In this document: positions 8,421-17,904 of the stretch, in pieces
Position numbering within the stretch: position 1 is the stretch's first letter
Layout of the letters: each line of letters starts with the position of its first letter
NCBI RefSeq assembly: GCF_014529935.1
Contig: NZ_JACVFC010000001.1
Location: forward strand, 2,604,001-2,668,000
DNA: 64,000 nucleotides
DNA from: Chitinophaga qingshengii
GTDB lineage: Bacteria; Bacteroidota; Bacteroidia; Chitinophagales; Chitinophagaceae
Reading direction: 5' to 3'
Translations under genes and position numbers: made by a program
Notes under the pieces: generated by a model
What the model saw: the letters and a program-made list of their open reading frames with translations, nothing else
The model's database searches: none
What the model was told of the DNA's origin: nothing

Positions 8421-11400
8421 ATGAAAAATATAAGGATTGCCATCGTTTTGCTGCTCCTATTTGTTCTTTCCAATAAACTATACGCACAAAACGTAGAGAT
8501 ACTACCTGATAAAACCGCTGACTGTCCTCCTTTCACGGTTGCTTTCAACACCCGCCTCGATCCCGGCTATACAAGCCTGGAATGGGATTTCGGCATTGGC
8601 GCTAAAGTTACGGGTAATCCCACTCCCTCCCGCATCTTTCCCGATCCCGGCGTTTATCATGTTACCCTGACTGCCGATTACTCCGGTAAGAAGATCGTGA
8701 AAACGGTAGATATCACCGTCTACAACCGGCCCACTGTGTCATTTGAGGTAGATAAGAATGCCGGCTGTAAACCGCTTACAGTCAACTTCACCGATCGGTC
8801 CACTCCCGGCGATGGCACCATCGAAAGTATCATCTGGAACTTTGGAGATGGCAGCGCCGACCAGGGGCCGGGCGTCAAACACGAATTTACGGACCCCGGC
8901 GCCTATAACGTTATCAGCCTGGTTACCAACAGCAAAGGATGCCGCAGCAGCAGCGAACCGGTGAATATCGTTGTAAAGGAAGCGCCGGTACTGTCTTTTA
9001 CGGCCGATAAAACACAAAGCTGTGTGGCGCCGCTAACCGTTACTTTCCAAAATACCAGCACCAATACCACCGGCGATCCTATTACCTATGTATGGGATTA
9101 TGGAGATGGCACCACCGGCACAGAACCTGCACATACCTACACAACGGAAGGCAGTTACGCAGTAACGCTTATTCCCACCAGCACCAATAGTTGCGCGGCC
9201 CCGTTGGTAAAAAAGGATTATGTCGTTATCAAAAAACTAACGCCCGGCTTTGAACTAAAAGAAGGATGCGCCGGCAACCAGGCTACCGTGGTCAGCACCA
9301 GCATTCCCAAACCGGATTTTATCACCTGGACATTGCCCGATGGCAGCTTCGGTAATGGACAAAGCGCGTCTTTCTGGGCCGGTGCAGCGGGCGACTATAC
9401 GGTAAAAATGCGCGCTACCATCGGTACCTGCTCGCAGGATATAGAACAAACCGTACATATCAATCCCCGCCCGGTGATCAATCCTGTAGGTACGCCTACA
9501 AGTTCCTGCGCCCCACCACTCACCGTCACTTTTAAAGCCCAGTCGCAAAACGCGACGGCCTGGGAATGGGATTTTGGTGATGAAACGCCTAAGTCCACAG
9601 AAGAAAATCCTACCCATACCTATACCAGCAAAGGCACTTTCACCGTTACGCTCAAAGCCTCTAGTGGCAGCAATTGCACAGCAACGGTGAGTAAGAGCGA
9701 ATATGTCATCATCAAGCCACCGGTACTGACAATCTACCCCTCCGGTGGCTCGGGCTGCATTCCCCTTGAAATACCTTTCTCTGCCGGTATCACCGGTGGG
9801 GATATTGTTAGTTATGAATGGAACTTCGGGGATGGCACTACCTCTACCGATCCCAAGCCTACCCATATTTTTGATAAACAAGGCATTTATACGGTTACCC
9901 TGACAGTGAAGACTGCCAGTGGCTGTACCGTGACGGCACAAACCGTCTTCCGCACCGGCACCATACCCGTAGTGGATTTTGTAGCCACACCGCTCACTTC
10001 CTGTGCGGCAGATCCGATACAATTCACTAACCTCTCTACGCCTACGGGGCCGGATGTTACCTACAACTGGATTTTCCCGCAGGATAATACTTCCAGCACA
10101 GAGAAAGATCCACGCCACCTTTTTTCCCAAATAGGCATGCACGATGTACGACTGATGGTAAATAACAACGGCTGTATCCGTGACCTGCTCAAGCGACAAT
10201 ACATCAAGATATTACCGCCACAGGCAGAATTTACGACTATTGTTGACTGTGACAACTACTACCACCGGAAATTCACCGACAAATCAGACTTCGGTCCGGA
10301 ACCGGTGCCACAAAAAGAATGGCTTTGGGACTTCGGAGAAGGCGGCGCTACTTCTACAGAACAAAATCCGGATTTCACCTATAAAACAACCGGCAGCAAA
10401 ACCGTGAAACTGACCGTCTACAACGGCGCGTGTAAATCAACCTTTACCTATAATCTCAATATCATCGACGAAAAACCGGTGGTATTGCCGCAAACACCCT
10501 GGGTGTGTGTAGGCAAAGCCCTGGCGATAAAGTTCGGAACACTCATTGCCGGCAATATCAACTCCTACACCATAGACTGGGGAGATGGTACCTCGTCCTG
10601 GTACTGGGGCTATGAACTGGACCCTACCAAAAGTGTATCGCATACCTACCGGCAGTCAGGCGTGTATCCCATTCAGCTGACCATCGAGGATAAAAACAAT
10701 TGCCGGCGTGTATCCGAGGCCGTTAAAATAGCGGTGCACGGCGCAGTGACTGACTTCACCGTCAGCGGTAAAAAATGTAAAAACGAGGAATTGACCTTCA
10801 CCGATAAATCCACCATCGATGCAGGTAACAAAATCGTGAACTGGGCATGGGACTTTGATGATGGCAGCCCCGTGCAAAACAGTGCTACCCAACCCCTCAA
10901 CACCAAACATACTTATGTCAATTTCAAAGTCTACATGGTAGCGTTAACCGCTACCGACCAATATGGCTGCATGGTGCAGGCCCAACGAACCGTGAATATC
11001 GAAACGGTGAAAGCCGATTTCGCCAGTCCGGCCATTACCTGTAAAAACAGTACCATCGCTTTCAACGACAGATCTTCCGGCACGGTAGTGGATTACGCCT
11101 GGGACTTCGGCGATAATACCACTGCTGCCGGCTACAATCCGACTAAGTCTTACACCACTTTTGGCACCTACGATATATCACTGAAAATTACTACCCGGGA
11201 AGGATGTACCGACCAGGTCACCAAACCCAAGGCGGTACGTGTACCCAATCCCGTAGCCGATTTCTCTTTCCCGCCCAACCTGGAACTTTGTCCGCCGGTG
11301 ACTGTACCGTTTACCAATAAATCCAGCGACTTCGTCAAGTCCCTCTGGGAGTTTGGCGATAACAGCACCTCTTCCAAAAACGATCCGGGTAACCATATTT

Positions 11401-13253
11401 ATGTACGGGCCAAGACCTACAACGTAAAACTCACGGTGTATTCAGAAGGTGACTGCCCTTCCAGCAAAACCATTCCTGTCACCATTGAAGGGCCCGATGG
11501 TTCCTTCACCGCCACACCTGTTCAGGGTTGCGTACCGCTGGCGGTCAACATGACCGCGGTAGCCAATAAAACCACCAACTTCCAGTGGGATTTCGATGAT
11601 GGCACTGTACTGAAAACACAGGCGCCGGTAGCGCCCGCGCACACTTATACGAAAGCGGGTATTTATACCCCGCGTGTATCGCTGATCGATGATAAAGGTT
11701 GCGCTGTAAAGGCCGATGGCAACGACAAAATTGTGGTAGACAACGCCGTGGCAGATTTCACCGCCGACATCAGCGCTGCCTGTGGCGGCGGTACCGTGTT
11801 GTTCAAAAATACCAGTACTTCCGTGACCAACGATCTGCTGGGACTTCCCTATAGCAGCAAATGGACCTATACCCCACCCAACACTTCTACCGGTACAAAC
11901 GGCTCCTTTACTTATCCACAGCCGGGTACCTACAGTGTTACGCTGGAAATCACCAGCAATTACGGTTGTAAAGACCAAAAGACTTTGCCCGTGGTAGTGC
12001 CCACACAACCACAGGCAACGGTGACGCCTATACCACCATTTTGCATAGAAGGGACCATACAACTGCGGGGAAGCGAGACCAAAAATCTCCCCGGTACCAA
12101 ATGGAAATGGCAGGTGGGTAATACACAGGAATTTGATGTACCCGCTCCGCCGGCATTTACCTTTAACACCGTTGGCACTACGCCGGTGAAACTGACGATC
12201 ACCAATGCCGATGGCACCTGCCCCGCAACCGCTACCACTAATATTGTGGTACATCCTGCGCCCGGCTTGCGGCCTACGCCTGCGGAAGCCACCATCTGCA
12301 AGGGTATAGGGCAACAGTTATATGCCAACACCGACTTCAATGCAACGGTTAGCTGGACTCCCTACAATATTTCTGATGCCACCAGCAAAAACCCCGTTGT
12401 AAAACCTGATAAGGATATGATTTACAACGTACAGGCCACCAGTGAGTTTGGATGTAAAAGCAATAGCTCCGTCAAAGTATCGGTGATACAACCTTTCCGC
12501 ATATATGCGCTGGATGCCAGCATCTGTTTGGGGCAAAGTGTACAAATGCAATCCGGTGGCGCGCTTCGTTATAACTGGTCGCCTTCATCCGGACTGGACA
12601 GAACCGATATTCCCGACCCGATCGCTAAACCTGCTGCTACCACTACTTACCAGGTAGTAGGATACGATAATGCCGGTTGTTTTACCGATACCGCGAAAGC
12701 CACTGTAACTGTCCGGCCTACGCCGCAAATCAATCTGGGGCCTGATATGGAAATAGCCTCCGGCTCAGTCGTGCCCATACCCGCTGTTGGCAGCAGCGAT
12801 ATTGTGAAGGTCAGCTGGACACCCATTACCTACCTGAGTTGTTTCGACTGCCTGGCGCCCGTGGCTACGCCCAAAGGGGATATGACCTACCATGTAACGG
12901 TGGTCAACCAATATGGCTGCCTGGCGACCGACGATATCCATATCAAAACGGTTTGCAACGGCGGTAATGTCTTCATTCCCAATACATTCTCCCCTAACGG
13001 CGACGGCACCAACGACATTTTTTATATCCGCGGCCGGGGTATGCAAACAGTGCGCGTTTTCCGGGTATACAACCGCTGGGGACAACTGATGTTTGAGCGC
13101 TTCGGCATCAACGCCGATGATCCTTCCTTTGGATGGGACGGCCGCTATAAAGGCGCTCCGCTCAATCCTGACGTGTATGTGTATTATGCCGAAGTGATCT
13201 GCGACAGCGGGGAATCTATCATCATGAAAGGTAATGTGACACTCATTAGATGA
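8421..13253 (+). CDS. Giant PKD-repeat surface protein with T9SS type B sorting domain
   Basis: A 1610-residue secreted protein. It has a signal peptide (MKNIRIAIVLLLLFVLSNKL, cleaved near YAQ), then about 13-15 PKD-type beta domains recognised by the core WDFGDG or variants (for example IIWNFGDG, YVWDYGDG, WEWDFGDE, YEWNFGDG, WAWDFDDG, FQWDFDDG). The last 90 residues are a gliding-type CHU_C sorting domain (FIPNTFSPNGDGTNDIFYIR ... GNVTLIR), the signal for export by the type IX system and surface attachment. Most PKD units carry a Cys near their start (GCKPLTV, SCAPPLTV) and a second in a GC at the end, which suggests one disulfide per domain. Translation upstream of 8421 is possible in frame but not meaningful. 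Likely an adhesin. Unlike the next adhesin gene it has no PorP/SprF gene directly behind it. Confidence 0.93.
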   Translation: MKNIRIAIVLLLLFVLSNKLYAQNVEILPDKTADCPPFTVAFNTRLDPGYTSLEWDFGIGAKVTGNPTPSRIFPDPGVYHVTLTADYSGKKIVKTVDITVYNRPTVSFEVDKNAGCKPLTVNFTDRSTPGDGTIESIIWNFGDGSADQGPGVKHEFTDPGAYNVISLVTNSKGCRSSSEPVNIVVKEAPVLSFTADKTQSCVAPLTVTFQNTSTNTTGDPITYVWDYGDGTTGTEPAHTYTTEGSYAVTLIPTSTNSCAAPLVKKDYVVIKKLTPGFELKEGCAGNQATVVSTSIPKPDFITWTLPDGSFGNGQSASFWAGAAGDYTVKMRATIGTCSQDIEQTVHINPRPVINPVGTPTSSCAPPLTVTFKAQSQNATAWEWDFGDETPKSTEENPTHTYTSKGTFTVTLKASSGSNCTATVSKSEYVIIKPPVLTIYPSGGSGCIPLEIPFSAGITGGDIVSYEWNFGDGTTSTDPKPTHIFDKQGIYTVTLTVKTASGCTVTAQTVFRTGTIPVVDFVATPLTSCAADPIQFTNLSTPTGPDVTYNWIFPQDNTSSTEKDPRHLFSQIGMHDVRLMVNNNGCIRDLLKRQYIKILPPQAEFTTIVDCDNYYHRKFTDKSDFGPEPVPQKEWLWDFGEGGATSTEQNPDFTYKTTGSKTVKLTVYNGACKSTFTYNLNIIDEKPVVLPQTPWVCVGKALAIKFGTLIAGNINSYTIDWGDGTSSWYWGYELDPTKSVSHTYRQSGVYPIQLTIEDKNNCRRVSEAVKIAVHGAVTDFTVSGKKCKNEELTFTDKSTIDAGNKIVNWAWDFDDGSPVQNSATQPLNTKHTYVNFKVYMVALTATDQYGCMVQAQRTVNIETVKADFASPAITCKNSTIAFNDRSSGTVVDYAWDFGDNTTAAGYNPTKSYTTFGTYDISLKITTREGCTDQVTKPKAVRVPNPVADFSFPPNLELCPPVTVPFTNKSSDFVKSLWEFGDNSTSSKNDPGNHIYVRAKTYNVKLTVYSEGDCPSSKTIPVTIEGPDGSFTATPVQGCVPLAVNMTAVANKTTNFQWDFDDGTVLKTQAPVAPAHTYTKAGIYTPRVSLIDDKGCAVKADGNDKIVVDNAVADFTADISAACGGGTVLFKNTSTSVTNDLLGLPYSSKWTYTPPNTSTGTNGSFTYPQPGTYSVTLEITSNYGCKDQKTLPVVVPTQPQATVTPIPPFCIEGTIQLRGSETKNLPGTKWKWQVGNTQEFDVPAPPAFTFNTVGTTPVKLTITNADGTCPATATTNIVVHPAPGLRPTPAEATICKGIGQQLYANTDFNATVSWTPYNISDATSKNPVVKPDKDMIYNVQATSEFGCKSNSSVKVSVIQPFRIYALDASICLGQSVQMQSGGALRYNWSPSSGLDRTDIPDPIAKPAATTTYQVVGYDNAGCFTDTAKATVTVRPTPQINLGPDMEIASGSVVPIPAVGSSDIVKVSWTPITYLSCFDCLAPVATPKGDMTYHVTVVNQYGCLATDDIHIKTVCNGGNVFIPNTFSPNGDGTNDIFYIRGRGMQTVRVFRVYNRWGQLMFERFGINADDPSFGWDGRYKGAPLNPDVYVYYAEVICDSGESIIMKGNVTLIR

Positions 13254-13260
13254 GGATGTA

Positions 13261-13361
13261 CGGATTTTTTGATTTGCGGATTTTGGGATTTCGGGGATTA
13301 TAAAAGCGAGTAAAATAGTTGCTGATCCCCGAAACCCCAAAATCCGCAAATCAAAAAATCG
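13261..13361. repeat. Period-8 inverted repeat (element B)
   Basis: Left arm 13261-13299 is made of 8-base units (GATTTTTT, GATTTGCG, GATTTTGG, GATTTCGG). Right arm 13324-13361 is its reverse complement with one clear mismatch over about 37 bases; the loop is about 24 bases. It fills the gap between the two PKD genes, starting 7 bases after the first stop. Confidence 0.88.
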
Positions 13362-13393
13362 AAAATATATAATATTTTTCGTTAATTTGTGGT

Positions 13394-16243
13394 ATGTATC
13401 CTATGAAATACCTACAGGCTAAGTGTCTAAGCGCGTTAGTGCTCCTGATATTCCTGGTGCAGGGGAATCCTTTGCTGGCGCAGCAAGCGGACTTCTCCTA
13501 TACAGCGGTACCTGCCACGATGTGTAATCCGGTAACGCTCACCTTCAAAAACAACAGCACCGGTAATCCCACCGCCTACAGCTGGGATTTTGGTGATGGC
13601 AGGACCTCCCACGATCCTAACCCACAGATTACCTACACTGCATCGGGACCTAAAAAGGTAACCCTGGTGGCTACTTTTCCTAATGGTAACAGCACCTACT
13701 ACCGCACGTTTGAAGTAGGTGCCACACCACAAATCGCCTTCAGCGCGGATGTAACCAACAGCTGTAAAACCTATACGGCCAATTTTACAGATGCCACGCC
13801 CAACGCCACCGCCCGCACCTGGGACTTTGGCGATGGCACCGCACCGGTTACCACTGCCAACGCATTTACCTCCCACGCCTACACGAAGGCGGGTAAATAT
13901 GATGTCACCCTTACCGTTACCAACAGTAACGGCTGTCAGTCCACGTTGAAAAAAACCGCCTATATCACCATCTCGCAACCGGAAATATCCCTCGACGCGC
14001 CGCTGAATGGCTGCGTACCATATACCGCCGCCTTCAATGCCACGTCCACTAATGATCTTAATGATCCCGTGGCAGAATGGAAATGGAATTTTGGTGATGG
14101 CAGTACCGCTACTACCACCACAGGTACTACCGCGCACCCCTATACGCAAACAGGCACCTACAATGTGAGTATCACCATCCGCACAGCCGGTGGTTGCGAA
14201 ATCAGCAAAACGTTCAACAAACAGGTACGCACCGGTAATCCACCGTCTGCAGTAAGTTTCACGGCTACACCTGCAGACGCTTGTGTAGGCGAGCCCGTTA
14301 GATTAATCGCCAGTGCCCAGTACGCAGACAGCTACAACTGGGATTATGGCGATGGTACGCAGGAAGAAGTGTATACCAACGATATCCGTCATGGCTTTAC
14401 CTCCAACGGTACCCTCACCGTTAAGATGAAAGCCGGCAGCAACGGTTGTTATACACCCGCTGCACCTGTTAACGTCACTATCACCGGACCGGTGTCCCAA
14501 TTCACCGTCACCCGTGATTGTAACGACAAAAATAAATTCACTTTCACCAATACTTCCACCGGTACTACGCCTACCACCACCTACCAGTGGGACTTTGGCG
14601 ATAACACGCCGGTAGTGGGCAGTCAACATGCCACACATACCTATACCACTCCCGATAAATACACCGTTCGCCTCACCGTTAGTGATAACGGTAACTGTAA
14701 CCACAGCAGCTTCCAGACGGTGTACGACTTCAAGGCCGATTTTTCCACCGGCGTGAGCGCTATCTGCCGCGGCAGTAAAGCCACCTATGAGGTACTGAAT
14801 GTGCCGGTAAACCTCGTGGCCGACTATACCTGGCATTTCGGTGATGGCACTACGTTTACCACCACCGATCAACGTTTTGTGAAAACATGGGCCGCTGCCG
14901 GTAGTTTCACCGACCAGCTGGTTATCCGTTATAAAGACCCCGGTTATTGTGACGATATTGTAACAAAACCTGGCAATATCAATATCCTGGCGCCCCAGGC
15001 GGATTTTGCCACGGCTTCGGCTACCTGCGCAGGCCAGCCGGTTTCGTTTACGAACACGTCTGCCCCATCACCCAATATCCCGATCGCCAACTGGCAATGG
15101 GACTTCGGCAATGGTAAAGTGTCTTCCGCGCAAACGCCTCCTGCCACTACCTATTCCGCCTCCGGCGGATATCCGGTGAAGCTGGTCATCACGGATGCGC
15201 GCAACTGCCAGGATTCTGTGACGAAAGATGTGACCATCAATCCCACTCCTTTTGTAAAAGCATCGGCCGCACAGGCTAAGATCTGCGAGGGCAACAATGT
15301 AACGCTCCATGCCCAGTCAGACGGCAGTTTGCAATGGCTCAATGCCGCTACACTCAGCTGCGCCTATTGTGCAGATCCGGTAGCAACACCAGTCACCAAC
15401 ACCCGCTACCTGGTAGAGGCATCTAACGTATACGGTTGTACGATGCGTGATTCTACAGACATTGCCGTGGTACCCAAAGTAAATCTCACCGTTAGTAAAG
15501 ATACCTATGCGTGTTATGGATCGTCCGTGCAATTGCAGGCCGGTGGCGCTACCATTTACGACTGGACACCGGTGACAGGCCTGACCAACAACACCATTGC
15601 TAACCCGGTTACCACGCCCACAGAAGATATGGTTTACCAGGTGCGTGGTACCAACGATCCGATGTGCCCCATGAGCGCTCCGTTATCCGTAAAAGTGGCG
15701 GTGAAACAGGTGCCCAGTATCAGCGCCGGCAAAAGCCAGACAGTTGTAGCCGGAGATGTAATACGCCTCATGGCCAGCGGCAGCTCCGATATCGTGAAAT
15801 GGCAATGGTCACCCACCGACTATCTCGACAATCCTACGTCGCCCTTTACCAATGCGGCGGTCAGGAAAACAACCACCTACTCCATCACCGGTACTAACCA
15901 ATACGGTTGTACGAAAAGCGATGTGTTAAGAGTAGATCTTATTTGTAATACAGAACTGATATTCATTCCCAATACTTTCAGTCCCAATGGCGACGGCGTG
16001 AACGACATTTTTTACCTGCGTGGAAAAGGCATTAGCCTGGTAAAATCGTTCCGCATCTTCAACCGCCTCGGGCAGGAAGTTTTTCACCGGGAGAATATCC
16101 AGGTAGAAGATATTAACGCCGGCTGGAACGGCACTTTCAACGGGCAACCACAGGGGGCGGACGTATATATTTACTTCGTGGAAGCCTATTGCGATGCCAA
16201 CGAATTTTTCCGCCTTAAAGGCAACGTAACATTACTCAGATAA
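13394..16243 (+). CDS. PKD-repeat surface protein with T9SS type B sorting domain
   Basis: A 949-residue secreted protein: signal peptide (cleaved near LLAQQ), at least seven PKD domains (YSWDFGDG, RTWDFGDG, WKWNFGDG, YNWDYGDG, YQWDFGDN, YTWHFGDG, WQWDFGNG), an Ig-like stretch, and a CHU_C gliding-type C-terminal domain (FIPNTFSPNGDGVNDIFYLR ... GNVTLLR). The conserved PL(T)V and GC positions resemble those of the preceding 1610-residue protein, so the two are likely paralogues. A second in-frame ATG at 13403 gives a more usual signal peptide start (MKYLQAK) and may be the true one. The PorP/SprF gene follows after 13 bases, the arrangement known for SprB and SprF in gliding bacteria. Confidence 0.93.
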   Translation: MYPMKYLQAKCLSALVLLIFLVQGNPLLAQQADFSYTAVPATMCNPVTLTFKNNSTGNPTAYSWDFGDGRTSHDPNPQITYTASGPKKVTLVATFPNGNSTYYRTFEVGATPQIAFSADVTNSCKTYTANFTDATPNATARTWDFGDGTAPVTTANAFTSHAYTKAGKYDVTLTVTNSNGCQSTLKKTAYITISQPEISLDAPLNGCVPYTAAFNATSTNDLNDPVAEWKWNFGDGSTATTTTGTTAHPYTQTGTYNVSITIRTAGGCEISKTFNKQVRTGNPPSAVSFTATPADACVGEPVRLIASAQYADSYNWDYGDGTQEEVYTNDIRHGFTSNGTLTVKMKAGSNGCYTPAAPVNVTITGPVSQFTVTRDCNDKNKFTFTNTSTGTTPTTTYQWDFGDNTPVVGSQHATHTYTTPDKYTVRLTVSDNGNCNHSSFQTVYDFKADFSTGVSAICRGSKATYEVLNVPVNLVADYTWHFGDGTTFTTTDQRFVKTWAAAGSFTDQLVIRYKDPGYCDDIVTKPGNINILAPQADFATASATCAGQPVSFTNTSAPSPNIPIANWQWDFGNGKVSSAQTPPATTYSASGGYPVKLVITDARNCQDSVTKDVTINPTPFVKASAAQAKICEGNNVTLHAQSDGSLQWLNAATLSCAYCADPVATPVTNTRYLVEASNVYGCTMRDSTDIAVVPKVNLTVSKDTYACYGSSVQLQAGGATIYDWTPVTGLTNNTIANPVTTPTEDMVYQVRGTNDPMCPMSAPLSVKVAVKQVPSISAGKSQTVVAGDVIRLMASGSSDIVKWQWSPTDYLDNPTSPFTNAAVRKTTTYSITGTNQYGCTKSDVLRVDLICNTELIFIPNTFSPNGDGVNDIFYLRGKGISLVKSFRIFNRLGQEVFHRENIQVEDINAGWNGTFNGQPQGADVYIYFVEAYCDANEFFRLKGNVTLLR

Positions 16244-16256
16244 TAACAAGCGGTAT

Positions 16257-17288
16257 ATGAAAAGGGTATATAAAACATTATTAACAGTCATTTGCTTCAG
16301 CTGCGGCCTGCAGCTACAGGCACAGGACATACACCTGTCACAGTTTTATGAAACGCCGATACTCCGCAACCCGGCGCTGATAGGTATTTTTAATGGCGAT
16401 GTGCGCCTTCAGGCCGTATACCGCAACCAGTGGAACAGCGTTACCATTCCTTATCAAACCGGTACCATGAGCGGCGAGATCAAGTTCCCCGTAGGTAACG
16501 GCAACGACTATGTGACTACCGGCCTCCAACTGACCTACGACCGGGCGGGTACGTCTAAACTACAGTCTACCCAGATCTTTCCGGCCATCAACTATCACAA
16601 ATCGCTGAACGAAGACAAGACCAGTTTTCTTTCACTGGGCTTTATGGGTGGTTTGGTACAGCGCCAGTTTGATCCTACCAACATGACGTTTAACAACCAG
16701 TATAACGGCGGTCGTTTTGATCCCACAGCGCCCACCGGGGAAGAAGGTAAACTGGCGCTGAAAGGATATACTTATCTTGATGCCGGTGTGGGCCTCAGTT
16801 ACAACAGTACTATCGGAGAAGAAGTGAATTACTTTATCGGGGCGGCCTACTATCACTTTAACCGGCCCAAGATTTCCTTTTACAACGATAAAAACATTGA
16901 GTTATCGCCCAAGCTGTCGTTTAACGCTGGTATTACCATTCCGCTGGACGAGCGCGTAAAACTGATTGCGCATTACAACCAGCTGCACCAGGGCGGTTAT
17001 TCAGAGTATATTGGTGGTGCGCTCATTGGCTATGGCCTGATGAATGCAGGGCTGGAATCTACCCGGGCTATCTATGGCGGCTTGTTTCTGCGCTGGAATG
17101 ATGCCATTATCCCCACCATCAAAATAGACATGGAGAAATTTGAGGTAGCTATGAGCTATGATGCCAATATATCGCAGTTGAGAACAGCCAGCCAGAGTTT
17201 TGGCGGTTTTGAAGTGTCGTTGGTTTTCAAGGGTTTCCTGAACAGCCGCAACAGTACTTTGGAGCGAATCAACTGTCCAAAATTCTAA
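16257..17288 (+). CDS. PorP/SprF family T9SS outer-membrane protein
   Basis: A 343-residue outer-membrane beta-barrel protein of the PorP/SprF family. The signal peptide ends LQAQ, and the start of the mature chain DIHLSQFYETPILRNPALIG is the family signature, followed by YRNQWNSV. Amphipathic strands continue to the end. SprF of Flavobacterium johnsoniae is needed for the export or surface anchoring of the SprB adhesin encoded next to it. Here the gene follows a type B adhesin gene after 13 bases, so it probably serves that adhesin. Length is usual for the family. Confidence 0.94.
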   Translation: MKRVYKTLLTVICFSCGLQLQAQDIHLSQFYETPILRNPALIGIFNGDVRLQAVYRNQWNSVTIPYQTGTMSGEIKFPVGNGNDYVTTGLQLTYDRAGTSKLQSTQIFPAINYHKSLNEDKTSFLSLGFMGGLVQRQFDPTNMTFNNQYNGGRFDPTAPTGEEGKLALKGYTYLDAGVGLSYNSTIGEEVNYFIGAAYYHFNRPKISFYNDKNIELSPKLSFNAGITIPLDERVKLIAHYNQLHQGGYSEYIGGALIGYGLMNAGLESTRAIYGGLFLRWNDAIIPTIKIDMEKFEVAMSYDANISQLRTASQSFGGFEVSLVFKGFLNSRNSTLERINCPKF

Positions 17289-17470
17289 ACAATTGATTAT
17301 CATCAAATTAAATCACCAAATAAAAAGCGTTAAATTTTATCTAAAAAAGTGGGAGACCTAACAAAATGGCGCGTAGTTTGTTATTTTTATGTAGTGGACA
17401 AAGGACTAAGGCGCCGTTATTAACAATAAAAATTGGAAATATTTGAAAAAAACTTTATTTTTATAAGACT

Positions 17471-17824
17471 ATGTGGAAAACCTCTACCCTTATCTTTTTT
17501 ACGGTTTTTAGCCTTTTATCCCTTGTGGGTAAAGCTCAAAGCGGGTCCCTGCCGAATAACACGGAGGGGGGTAGGCAAATTGTAAGACTCTATCCCAACC
17601 CTGCCACCAACGTTATCAACTTTGAAATTTTACAGCATAATAACGACCGCATATACGATCTTATTGTGTACAATTTTCTCGGGAAAAAAATTGACCAGAT
17701 AAAAAGTATCAGCAGCCGTACTACGGTTAATCTGGATAACTATTACAACGGTCTTTATATCTTTCAGCTTCGCGACCAGCGCGGCAACCTCGTGGAATCC
17801 GGTAAATTCAATGTAGTAAAATAG
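17471..17824 (+). CDS. Minimal T9SS type A sorting-domain protein
   Basis: A 117-residue exported protein. It has a signal peptide (residues 1 to about 22, ending GKAQS), a linker of about 13 residues (GSLPNNTEGG), and then a complete type A C-terminal sorting domain (VRLYPNPATNVINFEI ... VNLDNYYNGLYIFQL ... SGKFNVVK). There is no passenger domain. Such stand-alone sorting domains may be a small surface protein in their own right, a decoy for the secretion machine, or the remains of a larger gene. The 180 bases upstream, after the PorP/SprF gene, are AT-rich and show no coding part in frame. Family call of the domain is firm; function unknown. Confidence 0.85.
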   Translation: MWKTSTLIFFTVFSLLSLVGKAQSGSLPNNTEGGRQIVRLYPNPATNVINFEILQHNNDRIYDLIVYNFLGKKIDQIKSISSRTTVNLDNYYNGLYIFQLRDQRGNLVESGKFNVVK

Positions 17825-17904
17825 CTTTCCGCTATTGACTTTCCCTGTAACAGATGTAATCACCTATCCGAAAGAAAGCCTATACCAGAAAGCTACTCCT
17901 ATTT

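Noticed and set aside
9255..12314. Several antisense open frames of up to 314 codons under the large PKD gene
   Set aside because: Gly/Arg/Ile-rich text typical of antisense reading of PKD repeats; no promoter boxes or starts that make sense.
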